Positions 1 through 8,095 of a DNA stretch of 64,000 bases are shown here, piece by piece. The stretch spans positions 31,499 through 95,498 of the forward strand of contig MGTU01000013.1 in assembly GCA_001799615.1 (NCBI GenBank). Reading direction: 5' to 3'. The notes below the pieces were generated by a model that saw nothing but the letters and a program-made list of their open reading frames with translations, was not told the origin of the DNA and did not search any database. Within the stretch, counting starts at the first letter, position 1. Each line of letters starts with the position of its first letter. A program made the translations under genes and the position numbers. Source of the stretch: Elusimicrobia bacterium GWA2_61_42 (GTDB taxonomy: Bacteria; Elusimicrobiota; Elusimicrobia; Elusimicrobiales; UBA9959).

Positions 1-1774
1 GCTCTTTCGTGGGAATGCCCCGCTTGTCGTAGCCGCGCTGGTCGTAGTAATGCTGCAGCAGGGAATCGTACTTGTCGTACTCCAGCACCACGCCCTTCTG
101 CGGGCCCTCGGTGTCGGCGTTGGCCTTGTCGAACCAGACCGCGGGCGGGTAATCGTCCTTGCGGGAAGCGCCGGGGAACTCGCGCAGGTAGTGCAGCTTG
201 ATCATGGCGTAGCCGCGGTCGGCGGCCTTCCAGAAATCCTCCAGCGTCCAGTTCAGCCCTGTGCAGGCGTTGAAGAACTTGGGATAATTCTCCAGCTCGT
301 AGCCCACTTCCACCCACGGGAAGCGGCAGGCTACCAGCAGTTCGAACAGGCCGCCGCGGATGCGCTGCAGCTCTATCACCTTGGCCGCCTTCTCGGGGCC
401 GTAAGATTCGCGCGTGCTGTGCTTGAGCTCGAAGGTGATGATCCAGGCCTCGCGGTGGTGGCCGCCGATGGGCGCCACGCCGAAAGCCAGGGCCTGGCCC
501 GGGATGGACTTGCAGTTGTAGGCCGCCATCTCCAGGCCTTTCACCTGCATGGCGTAATTCACGGACTCCTTGCCCCAGGCTTTGCCCATGCGCAGCGTGC
601 CGTCGGCCAGCAGGTCGCCCACCTTGCCTTCGCGGCGCGCTATCTGCCCCAGCAGCGCTTTGCCTTTCTCGGCGTCGCCGAACTTGAAGTCGCCCGCGGT
701 CGCGCCGTGCTCGATGGCGTCGGCGTAGAAGCCCAGCACCGCGCCGGCCGAGATGGTGTCCAGACCGTAATCGTCGCAGAGGTAGTTGAGCGAAGCCACC
801 TGCTTGAGGTCGAACACGTTGACGTTCGGGCCCAGCATGCCGATGTTCTCATAGTCCAGCTCGGACTCATGGCCTTCCTTGTCCTCTATGGTGATGCCGC
901 AGTGCATGGTGCAGTTGGGGCAGCCGTAGGTCGCTATGCGGGCGTCGTTAAGGCGCTCGCCGTCCACTTTAAAGGCCTCGGGATGGGTGGTTTTGCGCAT
1001 GTTCTGCACGGGCAGGCCGTTCACTTCGTTGCACCAGGCCAGCACGGCGTTGGTGCTCTGCTTGGACCAGCCGCTTTTCTGGTCGAGCTCGCGGGCTTTC
1101 TTCAGGCCCTCGATGCCCAGCTGTTTCATTTCTTCGGCGCGCTCCTGCGGGATGGCCTTGGTGCCTTTCACCACTATGGCCTTGAGCATTTTGGAGCCCA
1201 TCACGGCGCCGATGCCGGGCCGGCCCGCGGCGCGGCCTTCCATGCTGCGGATCACGGAGTAAAGCACTTTATTCTCGCCGGCCTGGCCGATGTTCAGCAC
1301 GCCGGTGCTCTTGGGATGTTTCGCGTAGATCCAGTCGTTGGTGGCGTAGGTGCCCTTGCCCCAGACTTCTTCGGCGCTCTGGAATTCCACTTTGTCATCC
1401 TCTATGTAAAGGAGAGTGGGCTTGGCGGCCATGCCTTCCACTATAAGGGCGTCGTAGCCGGCGCGGCGCAGCTGGCTGGCCACGTGCGTGCCCAGGTTGC
1501 CGTCGCCGTAGAAACCGGTGAGCGGGGACTTGGCGGCCACCACGGCCTTGCCGGTGTTGGGGGCGGGGATGCCGGAGATGGGGCCGAGGGCGACTACCAG
1601 CTTGTTCTCGGGGCCGAGGGGATCTATGCCCGGCTTAAGCTCGTCGAAAAGTATCTTGGCGGCGAAGCCGCGCCCGCCCACCCAGGTCTGGGCGAATTCT
1701 TCGGTAAAGGATTCTTTCTTCCAGGTTTTATCAGTGAGGTTCACCCTCAGGATGTATCCGGTCCAGCCTTTCAT
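1..1774 (-). CDS. aor: Aldehyde:ferredoxin oxidoreductase, tungsten-dependent (3' end cut by window edge)
   Basis: Oxidises aldehydes to carboxylic acids and passes electrons to ferredoxin, using a tungstopterin cofactor and a [4Fe-4S] cluster in the cytoplasm. About 591 residues are visible, nearly the usual ~600-620 of the family. The N-terminus (MKGWTGYILRVNLTD, then VGGRGFAAKILFDEL) is typical. Cluster cysteines appear as CPNCTMHC near residues 284-292, and a likely fourth ligand lies in NACTGLNW about 210 residues later. The start ATG at 1772-1774 follows a strong GGAGGG ribosome site. The stop codon lies beyond the left edge. The tungstate transporter and pterin-cofactor operon a few kb away supports W rather than Mo. 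Substrate cannot be told from sequence. The family call is secure. Confidence 0.93.
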   Translation of the reverse strand, partial: MKGWTGYILRVNLTDKTWKKESFTEEFAQTWVGGRGFAAKILFDELKPGIDPLGPENKLVVALGPISGIPAPNTGKAVVAAKSPLTGFYGDGNLGTHVASQLRRAGYDALIVEGMAAKPTLLYIEDDKVEFQSAEEVWGKGTYATNDWIYAKHPKSTGVLNIGQAGENKVLYSVIRSMEGRAAGRPGIGAVMGSKMLKAIVVKGTKAIPQERAEEMKQLGIEGLKKARELDQKSGWSKQSTNAVLAWCNEVNGLPVQNMRKTTHPEAFKVDGERLNDARIATYGCPNCTMHCGITIEDKEGHESELDYENIGMLGPNVNVFDLKQVASLNYLCDDYGLDTISAGAVLGFYADAIEHGATAGDFKFGDAEKGKALLGQIARREGKVGDLLADGTLRMGKAWGKESVNYAMQVKGLEMAAYNCKSIPGQALAFGVAPIGGHHREAWIITFELKHSTRESYGPEKAAKVIELQRIRGGLFELLVACRFPWVEVGYELENYPKFFNACTGLNWTLEDFWKAADRGYAMIKLHYLREFPGASRKDDYPPAVWFDKANADTEGPQKGVVLEYDKYDSLLQHYYDQRGYDKRGIPTKE

Positions 1775-1987
1775 GTTTCCCTCCGTTCAGAACGCCTTAA
1801 AGCTATTAAATTCTACTCTTTTTGCAACCCCCGGGGAACATGCGGCTGCCGGTCTTATGGCCCAAACAAGACTAGGCCTAAATACCGGGCCGGCCTGGGC
1901 ACAAAGCCTTATGTGCGGGCCAGGGGGTAATTTGTAACCTGTTCTTGTAAAGCTTTCGGGCCGCGGGGCCCATCTAAAGGAGAATTA

Positions 1988-2602
1988 ATGAAAATATTAA
2001 TGACCTCAGTTCTGTTAGCCGCAGGGTTTTCCCCGGCAGCGGCCGGCTCTTTCGCCGAACTGGCCTCCCAGGCCGACGCGAACGGCGCCAAAGCCCCCGC
2101 CGTGAACGTGGGCGCGGCCTTCCCCGGAATGCAGACCTGCTCCTTTACCGAAGCCAAGAACAACACCTGCGTTTTTACCTGCAAGAACGGCGCCACGGTG
2201 GTCAGGCCGGCCATCCAGTCCCAGTTCGTCGCCAACGGCTGCGCCAAATTCATCATGGTTTCCTCGGACTTCCAGAACAAAGCCGCGCAGCCCTGGGCCG
2301 AAGCGGCCAAGGCGGCCTACGAGAACGCCCTGGACGAGGGCGGCCTGACGATCTTCGCCGATCTTAAAGAACTCCCCCCCGGCGCGCGCCGCCAGCTGGA
2401 GCAGGAATGGCAGACCCTGCCCCAGGGTCCCGGCAATTCCTCCGAAGCTTTCAAGATGCAGGCCAACGGCAGGACGGCTTTCGTAGTGCAGAGCTACGTC
2501 AACAGCGATTCCCTGCGCGTTTTCATCTTCAACGCGGCCGGCGTACTGGTGGCCCGCGGCGAAGGCAGCTCCGACTCGCCTCTTGCCTGGCTGCCCCTGT
2601 AA
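1988..2602 (+). CDS. Secreted hypothetical protein, four-cysteine N-terminal region
   Basis: 204 residues with a clear signal peptide (MKILMTSVLLAAGFSPAAAG), so probably periplasmic or exported. After the leader there are four cysteines close together (QTCSF, NTCVFTC, NGCAKF, residues about 45-85), which could form two disulfides. The C-terminal half is polar, with alternating hydrophobic strands. I do not recognise the family. The start has a good AAGGAG site 8 bases upstream. The gene stands alone, diverging from the aldehyde oxidoreductase gene across about 210 bp, and is followed by a strong terminator. No function is proposed. Confidence 0.75.
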   Translation: MKILMTSVLLAAGFSPAAAGSFAELASQADANGAKAPAVNVGAAFPGMQTCSFTEAKNNTCVFTCKNGATVVRPAIQSQFVANGCAKFIMVSSDFQNKAAQPWAEAAKAAYENALDEGGLTIFADLKELPPGARRQLEQEWQTLPQGPGNSSEAFKMQANGRTAFVVQSYVNSDSLRVFIFNAAGVLVARGEGSSDSPLAWLPL

Positions 2603-2624
2603 GCCTTAAGCAGCGATAAAATAG

Positions 2625-2655
2625 AACCGCCGGGCCTGCGCCCGGCGGTTTTATT
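2625..2655 (+). terminator. Rho-independent terminator after the secreted protein gene
   Basis: GC-rich stem ACCGCCGGGC/GCCCGGCGGT with a short loop, followed by TTTTATTTT. It lies between two convergent genes and probably serves the plus-strand gene. Confidence 0.85.
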
Positions 2656-2668
2656 TTACGGGGGCGTG

Positions 2669-3607
2669 TCAGCCGAGCAGCGCCTGCATATCGGCCGGCA
2701 GCGGGGCGCGGACCTTCATGGGCCGGCCGTCGGCGGGGTGCAGGAAATTCAGTTCGCTGGCATGCAGGGCCTGGCGGGCCAGGCGCATCTTCACGGCATC
2801 CTCCGGCGTCATGCGGTCCTCGACCAGCCTTAGGAAAATATTTTCGTCCAGGCCGTACATCTTATCTCCCACCACCGGGCGGCCCAAGGCCAGCAAGGTG
2901 GCCCGTATCTGGTGCGTGCGGCCCGTATGGGGGATCGCTTCCAGGACGCTGAAGCCTTTCAGGCTCTTCACCGGCGTAAAGAGCGTCTCAGCCCATTGCG
3001 CTTCGCGCCCGGGCTCCGGCTGAAGGGCGGCGGAAGGTTCGAACTGCCGTTTTTTGCGGATGGCGGAAGCCGCGGCGGGCGCTATGTATCCCCGGGCGAT
3101 CTCCGCCCGTTCAAAAACGCCCTCGGTGAATACGGTGTATTTTTTCTGCACGCTGCGCGCGGCGAACTGCCGCCAGCAGGCCAGCGCGGCGCGGGCGTTC
3201 CTGGCCACCAGCGTAACCCCGGAAGTCTCGCGGTCCAGCCTGTTGATGATGGACGGCTCGGGCACGTTCAGCCGCTCCCTCAGCACCATCCACAGCGTGT
3301 TCTTGAAATACCGGCCGGCGGGATGCGCGGGCAGGTCGCCTGTTTTATTTACCAGGATGATATCCCGGTCCTCGTAAAGAACCGTTACCGCCAGGTCCGA
3401 TACCGGCTCGGCAGACTCGGCCGGGAAATACTGGATCAAGTCCCCTTCCGCGAGGACGCGGCCGGGTTCCGGCGGGGCGTCATTCAGGCGCACGGCGCCT
3501 TCGGCGGCCAGCCGGGTCCATTCTTCGGGGGTGTGGTAAGGGAACCTGGCGCTGAGAAAAGCCGCGAGGGAGCCGCCGGCGTCTTCTTTCCGGACGGTGT
3601 AGCGCAT
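2669..3607 (-). CDS. RluA-family RNA pseudouridine synthase
   Basis: Converts specific uridines in rRNA or tRNA to pseudouridine. 312 residues, the usual RluA/RluD length. An N-terminal S4-like RNA-binding segment (residues about 12-65) is followed by the catalytic domain. The active-site motif reads INRLDRETSG, with the catalytic Asp near residue 125, and the family motif HTGRTHQIRATL lies near residue 240. I chose the ATG at 3605-3607 (MRYTVRKEDAGG) because upstream sequence in the same frame overlaps another gene and a terminator and lacks family similarity. The Shine-Dalgarno sequence is weak (GACAGG). Which uridine it modifies cannot be told. Confidence 0.9.
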   Translation of the reverse strand: MRYTVRKEDAGGSLAAFLSARFPYHTPEEWTRLAAEGAVRLNDAPPEPGRVLAEGDLIQYFPAESAEPVSDLAVTVLYEDRDIILVNKTGDLPAHPAGRYFKNTLWMVLRERLNVPEPSIINRLDRETSGVTLVARNARAALACWRQFAARSVQKKYTVFTEGVFERAEIARGYIAPAAASAIRKKRQFEPSAALQPEPGREAQWAETLFTPVKSLKGFSVLEAIPHTGRTHQIRATLLALGRPVVGDKMYGLDENIFLRLVEDRMTPEDAVKMRLARQALHASELNFLHPADGRPMKVRAPLPADMQALLG

Positions 3608-3640
3608 TATCCTGTCGCCGTCGTTGATTTTGTTTATAAA

Positions 3641-3672
3641 AAAGGCCCGGGGGAGCCCCGGGCCGTTCCTTT
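3641..3672 (-). terminator. Rho-independent terminator, minus strand
   Basis: Stem GGCCCGGGG/CCCCGGGCC (3644-3664). On the minus strand it is followed by a T-run. It ends the secreted-protein gene at 3682-4425 and possibly the whole tungstate/cofactor operon. Confidence 0.85.
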
Positions 3673-3681
3673 TGGCGGAGT

Positions 3682-4425
3682 TCAGCCGCCGGTGAACAGG
3701 CGCCCGCTGATATTGTAGAGCTCGGAGCCGTCCTTCAGCTTCCAGATCTCGGAATAGTCGAAATGCAGGCCGTCCCTCTTTATGGTCGTAAAGATGTCCA
3801 CGCTTTCGCTGTAAACTTCGTTGAGGGTGATGACGTTGTTCTCGTAAGAACCCGCGGCCTGCCCGGCTTCGTCCAGCAGCTGCGTCCCTTTTTTGACGAA
3901 CCTGGCGGGTTCCACGGCCAGCCCCACCATGCCGCAGTCGAAGTAGCCGCCTTTGCGGAAAAGATAATCGGCGCCTTCTTCGAAAGCCATGTCCATATAA
4001 CAATGGGCCCCGGAGCCCTGGTAGGTCCATTCGCCCCAGCCCAGCCAGTTGCCTGAGATCCCCAGGCCGGCGCGGGCGGCCTGGCGGCCGGGCGCGGCCT
4101 TACGGCCGCCGCCTACTACGGGCAGATACTGCCCGGAGGACGTGATATAACCGGAACCGTTGAAGACGGCCGCCACGAACTTTCCGCTGGCGGCGTAGAT
4201 GAACCCGCCGCCTGTGGGGATCACCACTTCCACCTTGCCGGTGCGGGGATCCAGCAGCAGCAGCGCACTTTTGGCTTGCGGCGCGGGAGCTGAGGGGAGG
4301 GCCGCCTGCGGCGCGTCCGCCGCTTTTACGGCGGCCAGGCCGTCCAATTGCGCCAGCGCCGTCTGCTGCGCGGCCAGCGCGGCGGGAAGCAGGGTTATCA
4401 GGAATAAGAACGCGGTCTTTTTCAT
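3682..4425 (-). CDS. Secreted hypothetical protein
   Basis: 247 residues with a signal peptide (MKKTAFLFLITLLPAALAAQQ). The next 60 residues are Ala/Pro-rich, then come short Gly-rich strands (LLLDPRTGKVEVVIPTGGG, AVFNGSGYITSSGQYLPVVGG) that resemble beta-propeller or wrapping-type repeats. The C-terminal half has scattered aromatic residues and two cysteines (CYMD, CGM). I do not recognise it. It starts 17 bp after the stop of mog with a GGAG ribosome site, so it may be read with the cofactor operon, but its function need not be related. Confidence 0.7.
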   Translation of the reverse strand: MKKTAFLFLITLLPAALAAQQTALAQLDGLAAVKAADAPQAALPSAPAPQAKSALLLLDPRTGKVEVVIPTGGGFIYAASGKFVAAVFNGSGYITSSGQYLPVVGGGRKAAPGRQAARAGLGISGNWLGWGEWTYQGSGAHCYMDMAFEEGADYLFRKGGYFDCGMVGLAVEPARFVKKGTQLLDEAGQAAGSYENNVITLNEVYSESVDIFTTIKRDGLHFDYSEIWKLKDGSELYNISGRLFTGG

Positions 4426-4442
4426 ATGGCTCCTTAACTTAG

Positions 4443-4925
4443 TTAATGTCCGCCGCCTTTAAGCATTTCGAGGGAGTGGGGGATCAGGTCGAGGACGGCT
4501 TCCAGGGATTCTTTTACGGCTTTGGGGCTGCCGGGCAGATTGATGATAATGGTATTGCCGCGTATGCCGGCTATGCCGCGCGAGAGCACGGCTTTTTTAG
4601 TTTTCTTCAGGCCCTCGGCCCGCATAAGCTCGGGGAGGCCGGGGATGTTTTTTTCCAGTACCTGGGCGGTGGCTTCGGGGGTGACGTCGCGGCCGCTGAA
4701 GCCGGTGCCGCCGGTGGTGATGACGACGTTGACCTTGAGGGTGTCGCAGTAGTGGAGGAGTTTTTCTTTGATGGCCGGGATCTCGTCGGGGACGATGTCG
4801 TAGGCGGCGGTGCGGGCGCCGATGGTCTTGATCATTTCGGAGACGAGTCTGCCGCTGGCGTCTTCGGCCTGGCCTTTGGAGCAGCGGTCGCTGGAGGTGA
4901 GTACGGCTATTTCAATAAAGCTCAA
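4443..4925 (-). CDS. mog: Molybdopterin adenylyltransferase (MogA/MoaB family)
   Basis: Activates molybdopterin by adenylation before metal insertion by MoeA. 160 residues, the usual single-domain length. The family motif TTGGTGFSGRDVTPEA spans residues about 70-85 and the C-terminal INLPGSPKAVKESL is also typical. The start is a TTG at 4923-4925 with AGGAG seven bases upstream; this overlaps the end of the preceding MOSC gene by 14 bases, so the two are translationally coupled. Last cofactor gene of the operon. MogA and MoaB subtypes cannot be separated with certainty by eye. Confidence 0.92.
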   Translation of the reverse strand: MSFIEIAVLTSSDRCSKGQAEDASGRLVSEMIKTIGARTAAYDIVPDEIPAIKEKLLHYCDTLKVNVVITTGGTGFSGRDVTPEATAQVLEKNIPGLPELMRAEGLKKTKKAVLSRGIAGIRGNTIIINLPGSPKAVKESLEAVLDLIPHSLEMLKGGGH

Positions 4926-5361
4926 TTGGGTCTCCTACGGCTATTTCGCCGCCTTCAAGGACTTCGCCGAAGATGCCTTCGCGGGGCATGATGCAGTCGC
5001 CTACCTGGTGGTAGATGGCGCAGTGTTTATGGCATTCTTTGCCTATTTTGGAGATCTGGAGTACGGCGGTTTTGCCGACGCGGAGCTTGTCGCCGAGTTT
5101 GAGGGCGGCGAGGTCGATGCCTTCGGTGGTGAGGTTCTCGGCGTAGATGCCGGGGCGGATCTGCACGGAGGCGTTCTTGGCGGCGGCGGCGGCTATCTGG
5201 CCGCGGACGCTTTCCATGGGCAGCAGGCTGACCTGGCGGAGCTGGGTGCCGGCGTGGGCGTCGTCTTTTATGCCGTGATGTTTTACCAGCACGGCTTTCT
5301 GCGCCTGCTCTTTAGGCACGCCCTTGGCCGCGCTGAAATTTATAGAAAATATTTTACCCAT
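4912..5361 (-). CDS. MOSC-domain protein
   Basis: 149 residues forming a single MOSC domain, the beta-rich fold of the molybdenum cofactor sulfurase C-terminus that binds pterin-metal cofactors or sulfur. Visible family sequence includes GIKDDAHAG, RPGIYAENLTTEGIDL and a C-terminal CHKHCAIYHQVGDC-IMPREGIFGEVL block whose cysteines could carry sulfur. Stand-alone MOSC proteins commonly sit in Mo/W cofactor operons, as here between moaC and mog. Its exact role (sulfur delivery, cofactor chaperone) is not established for this type. It overlaps mog by 14 bases. A 175 bp gap carrying a structured repeat separates it from moaC. Confidence 0.88.
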   Translation of the reverse strand: MGKIFSINFSAAKGVPKEQAQKAVLVKHHGIKDDAHAGTQLRQVSLLPMESVRGQIAAAAAKNASVQIRPGIYAENLTTEGIDLAALKLGDKLRVGKTAVLQISKIGKECHKHCAIYHQVGDCIMPREGIFGEVLEGGEIAVGDPIELY

Positions 5362-5380
5362 ATAAACTCATTAGTTAATC

Positions 5381-5511
5381 CAGGCCGCCAGCCGGGCCGG
5401 AACGCAAAACACGCTCGGCCACACCGTGGCCTCGCTCGGTATTCGCCTGCCGGGCTATGCAACCGTCAGGCTCAACGACGGTTTTGCTAACCCGGCCCGT
5501 CCGTCAGCCTG
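5381..5511 (+). repeat. Structured repeat, copy 1 (131 bp)
   Basis: The ends are complementary (CAGGCCG...CGGGCCGG against CCCGGCCCG...CAGCCTG). A constant AAC-GCAAAAC on the left faces GTTTTGC-TAA on the right. Inside are hairpin A (GGCCAC-ACC-GTGGCC) and hairpin B (CCTGCCGG, loop GCTATGCAA, CCGTCAGG). Copies 2 and 3 at 62.2-62.6 kb share loops and order but differ in stem sequence while keeping pairing. It lies in the gap between moaC and the MOSC gene, inside the cofactor operon, on the strand opposite to it. It could be a structured RNA, an RNA-processing site, or a small non-autonomous mobile element. Confidence 0.85.
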
Positions 5512-5536
5512 TAGACTTTCCACCAGAACAACCGGG

Positions 5537-5965
5537 CTACTTGCGCGTATAATGGCCGCTTTTGCCGCCGCTTTTCTCCAAGAGGAAAATTTCGCCGATT
5601 TCCAGGTCCTGGGCGAACATTTTACACATGTCGTAAATGGTGAGGGCGGCGACGGAGGCGGCGAGGAGGGCTTCCATTTCTACGCCGGTTTTGCCGGTGC
5701 AGCGGGCTTCGGTGTTTATGAGGACGCCGGTTTTGTCCAGTTTGAACTCCACGCCGACGAAATTGAGGGGAAGGTTGTGGCAGAGGGGGATGAGGCCGGC
5801 GGTGTTCTTGGCGGCGAGGATGCCGGCGAAGCGGGCGGCTTCGAGGACGTTGCCTTTGGGGAGTTCGCCGGCTTTTATGAGGCCGATTATTTCGGCATTG
5901 AGCTTTATGTAAGCCTGGGCTTTGGCTATGCGTTTGGTGTCTTTTTTCGCGCCTACGTCTATCAT
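5537..5965 (-). CDS. moaC: Cyclic pyranopterin monophosphate synthase
   Basis: Second step of molybdopterin synthesis, after MoaA: forms cyclic pyranopterin monophosphate. 142 residues, slightly short of the usual ~160 because the N-terminus begins almost at the core (MIDVGAKKDTKRIA). Diagnostic motifs are PLCHNLPL (residues 60-67) and TGVEMEALLA (about 93-102). The start ATG lies one base after the moaA stop, with GGCGGA as ribosome site inside the moaA end, so the pair is coupled. Confidence 0.95.
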   Translation of the reverse strand: MIDVGAKKDTKRIAKAQAYIKLNAEIIGLIKAGELPKGNVLEAARFAGILAAKNTAGLIPLCHNLPLNFVGVEFKLDKTGVLINTEARCTGKTGVEMEALLAASVAALTIYDMCKMFAQDLEIGEIFLLEKSGGKSGHYTRK

Positions 5966-5966
5966 G

Positions 5967-6923
5967 TTATCCGCCTATGCTGCTCATTTCTATGTGGCCC
6001 GCCGAGGGCGAATCTTTCTTGTAATTAGATTTTACTAAAAAAACCTTTTTCAGGTAGTCGTCCAGGGCGGCGTCGGGCGCGCCGGAGCGCAGCAGCTCGC
6101 GCAGGTCATGGGTGGCCGGAGAGAACAGGCAGGGGTAGACTTTGCCGGCGCAGTCCAGGCGCACGCGGTCGCAGGTGCCGCAGAAGTAGTCGCTGCGGCC
6201 GCTGATAAAGCCTATTCTGCCTTTGGCGCCCAGCAGGGTGTAGAGGCGGGCGGGGCCGTCGCCGCGGCCGGCGGGGACTTCGGCCAGGGCGCCCATGGTT
6301 TCTGCTATGCGCTTCTTGGTTTCTTCGGTGGTAAAAAGGGTGCCGGAAAGTTTGTAGGACCTGTTGTTGGTGTTGTAGAGCTCTATAAAGCGCACGTCCA
6401 GCGGGTAATCCACGGAGAGTTTGGCGAAGTCGGGGATCTCAAGGTCGTTGATGCCCTTCATTATAACCACGTTCAGCTTTACTTTCGTATAGTTGGCCGC
6501 CAGCGCGGTCTGTATGCCGTTCCAGACCTTGGGAAAACCGGGCGAGCCGGTTATTTTTTTAAAGGTTTCCTCTTTGAGGGTATCCACGCTGATATTCACG
6601 CGGTCCAGCCCGGCGGAACGCAGGCCCTCGGCCAGGCCGGCCAGCAGCAGCCCGTTGGTGGTCAGCGCCAGTTCCTCCAAGCCGGGGATGGCCTTTATCA
6701 GCCGCACCAGCTCCACCACGTTCTTTTTCAAAAGGGGTTCACCGCCGGTAAGGCGGATCTTTTTTACGCCGGCGCGCACGAAGGCGGCGGCGGCCCTGGC
6801 GATTTCCTCGTGGCGCAGCAGGTCCTCGTGCTTGAGGAACCCGCTTTTTTCCATGGGGGTGCAGTAGATGCAGTTCAGGTTGCACCTGTCGGTGAGGGAG
6901 ATGCGCAAATACTCTACAGCCAT
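5967..6923 (-). CDS. moaA: GTP 3',8-cyclase, radical SAM
   Basis: First step of molybdopterin synthesis, converting GTP to the cyclic precursor. 318 residues. The radical-SAM cluster motif CNLNCIYC has Cys 14, 18 and 21. The second, C-terminal cluster is CGTCDRVRLDC-AGKVYPC. The protein ends in Gly-Gly (MSSIGG), the conserved tail needed for activity in this family. TTNGLLL and RLTGGEPLL are further family blocks. It overlaps the end of moeA by 10 bases. Confidence 0.96.
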   Translation of the reverse strand: MAVEYLRISLTDRCNLNCIYCTPMEKSGFLKHEDLLRHEEIARAAAAFVRAGVKKIRLTGGEPLLKKNVVELVRLIKAIPGLEELALTTNGLLLAGLAEGLRSAGLDRVNISVDTLKEETFKKITGSPGFPKVWNGIQTALAANYTKVKLNVVIMKGINDLEIPDFAKLSVDYPLDVRFIELYNTNNRSYKLSGTLFTTEETKKRIAETMGALAEVPAGRGDGPARLYTLLGAKGRIGFISGRSDYFCGTCDRVRLDCAGKVYPCLFSPATHDLRELLRSGAPDAALDDYLKKVFLVKSNYKKDSPSAGHIEMSSIGG

Positions 6924-8095
6924 GCCAGGAATTTCGCCTTCGCGCCTTTTTTAACGGCGCCGTTCTCTTTTACCATCGTAAACCCGCCGGCGGCGGCCAG
7001 GGCCAGGATGTCGGCGGAGCCGTTGTTGGAAACCCCGGCCAGAAGATATTCGGTTTTGGCGCGCACGGTGGAAAGCACCAGGGCCCGGCGCGGGGTGCGG
7101 GGGTCGAAGGCCGCGGCGCAGGCGCCGGTTTTGAATTCCGGCGCGTAGTCGGGGCGGCCGGCCAGGCGGCGGATGGCGGGCCGGATATAGGCGAGGTACG
7201 CCATGAAGTTGGCCACGGGGTTGCCGGGGATGCCGAACACCAAAGTGCGGCCTTTAACGCCGAAGAACATCGGCTTGCCGGGCCGCACGCGCACTTTGTG
7301 GAAAAGGGCTTTTACTCCCAGGGACTTTAAAACCCCGGGCACCAGGTCATAGTCGCCCATGGAGACGCCGCCGGAGATAAGCACGATGTCGGCCTTGAGG
7401 GCCTTGGCGAGGGCGGCTTTCATTTTTTTGGCGTCGTCGCGCACTATCACGGGGGCCGCGTTTATGCCGTCGGTCTTCAGCATGGCCGCCAGCATGGGGC
7501 CGTTGCTGTTATAGATCTGGTTCTTGCCCAGCCTGGCGCCCGGGGGGATTATTTCCCCCCCGGTGTTTATCAGCGAAACTTCGGGCAGCGCGCCGGTCCG
7601 CACCCGGCTGCGCCCCACGGCGGCCAGCGCGGCCATATGGGAGATGGAGAGAACGGTGCCGCGGCCCAATATTTTCTGTCCCTTTTTTATATCCTCTCCG
7701 CGCAGGGCGATATTGGCGCCTTTCTTTATCCTTTCCCGGAATTTCACCAGGCCGTCTTTTTCCGAGGTGACTTCCACCATCGCCACGGCGTCGGCCCCGG
7801 CGGGCACGGGCGCGCCGGTCATGATCTTTACGCAGGCGCGCGGCGGCAATTTCCCTTTGAACTCGTCTCCGGCCTGTATCAGGCCGAGGCTCCCCAGTTC
7901 CGTTCCCGGCGCCACGTCGGCGGCGCGCACGGCGTAGCCGTCCACGGCGGACTTATTAAAAGGAGGCATTTCCAGGCCGGAACGGACGTCTTCCAGCAGC
8001 GCCCGGCCCACGGCGTCCTCCAGGCGGGTTTCAACTTGCGGCAGGGGCCGCGCGTTCTTTAAAACTATCTTTATGGCTTCTTCAAAACTGATCAT
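6914..8095 (-). CDS. moeA: Molybdopterin molybdenumtransferase (metal insertion)
   Basis: Inserts molybdate, or by context tungstate, into adenylated molybdopterin. 393 residues, the normal MoeA length. The N-terminal region has FNKSAVDGYAVRAADV and KIMTGAPVPAGADAV. The central MogA-like domain has NTGGEIIPPG and ISGGVSMGDYD (around residues 180-250), followed by KPMFFG and GIPGNPVA. It overlaps tupC by four bases (ATGA) and moaA by ten. The transporter-moeA linkage suggests a paralogue adapted to tungsten, but the sequence alone does not prove metal preference. Confidence 0.95.
   Translation of the reverse strand: MISFEEAIKIVLKNARPLPQVETRLEDAVGRALLEDVRSGLEMPPFNKSAVDGYAVRAADVAPGTELGSLGLIQAGDEFKGKLPPRACVKIMTGAPVPAGADAVAMVEVTSEKDGLVKFRERIKKGANIALRGEDIKKGQKILGRGTVLSISHMAALAAVGRSRVRTGALPEVSLINTGGEIIPPGARLGKNQIYNSNGPMLAAMLKTDGINAAPVIVRDDAKKMKAALAKALKADIVLISGGVSMGDYDLVPGVLKSLGVKALFHKVRVRPGKPMFFGVKGRTLVFGIPGNPVANFMAYLAYIRPAIRRLAGRPDYAPEFKTGACAAAFDPRTPRRALVLSTVRAKTEYLLAGVSNNGSADILALAAAGGFTMVKENGAVKKGAKAKFLAWL

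Noticed and set aside
1775..1987. Promoter for the aldehyde oxidoreductase
   Set aside because: TAGAAT is present, but no -35 box at a proper distance was found.
3608..4030. In-frame extension of the pseudouridine synthase
   Set aside because: Crosses a terminator and another gene; the family N-terminus begins at 3607.
5381..5511. tRNA-like fold
   Set aside because: No cloverleaf proportions, T-loop or CCA end.
5362..5536. Possible molybdenum-cofactor riboswitch in the moa operon gap
   Set aside because: The folded element lies within the operon and in antisense orientation, and the same element occurs twice by nrdD/nrdG; it does not resemble the Moco RNA motif that I know.
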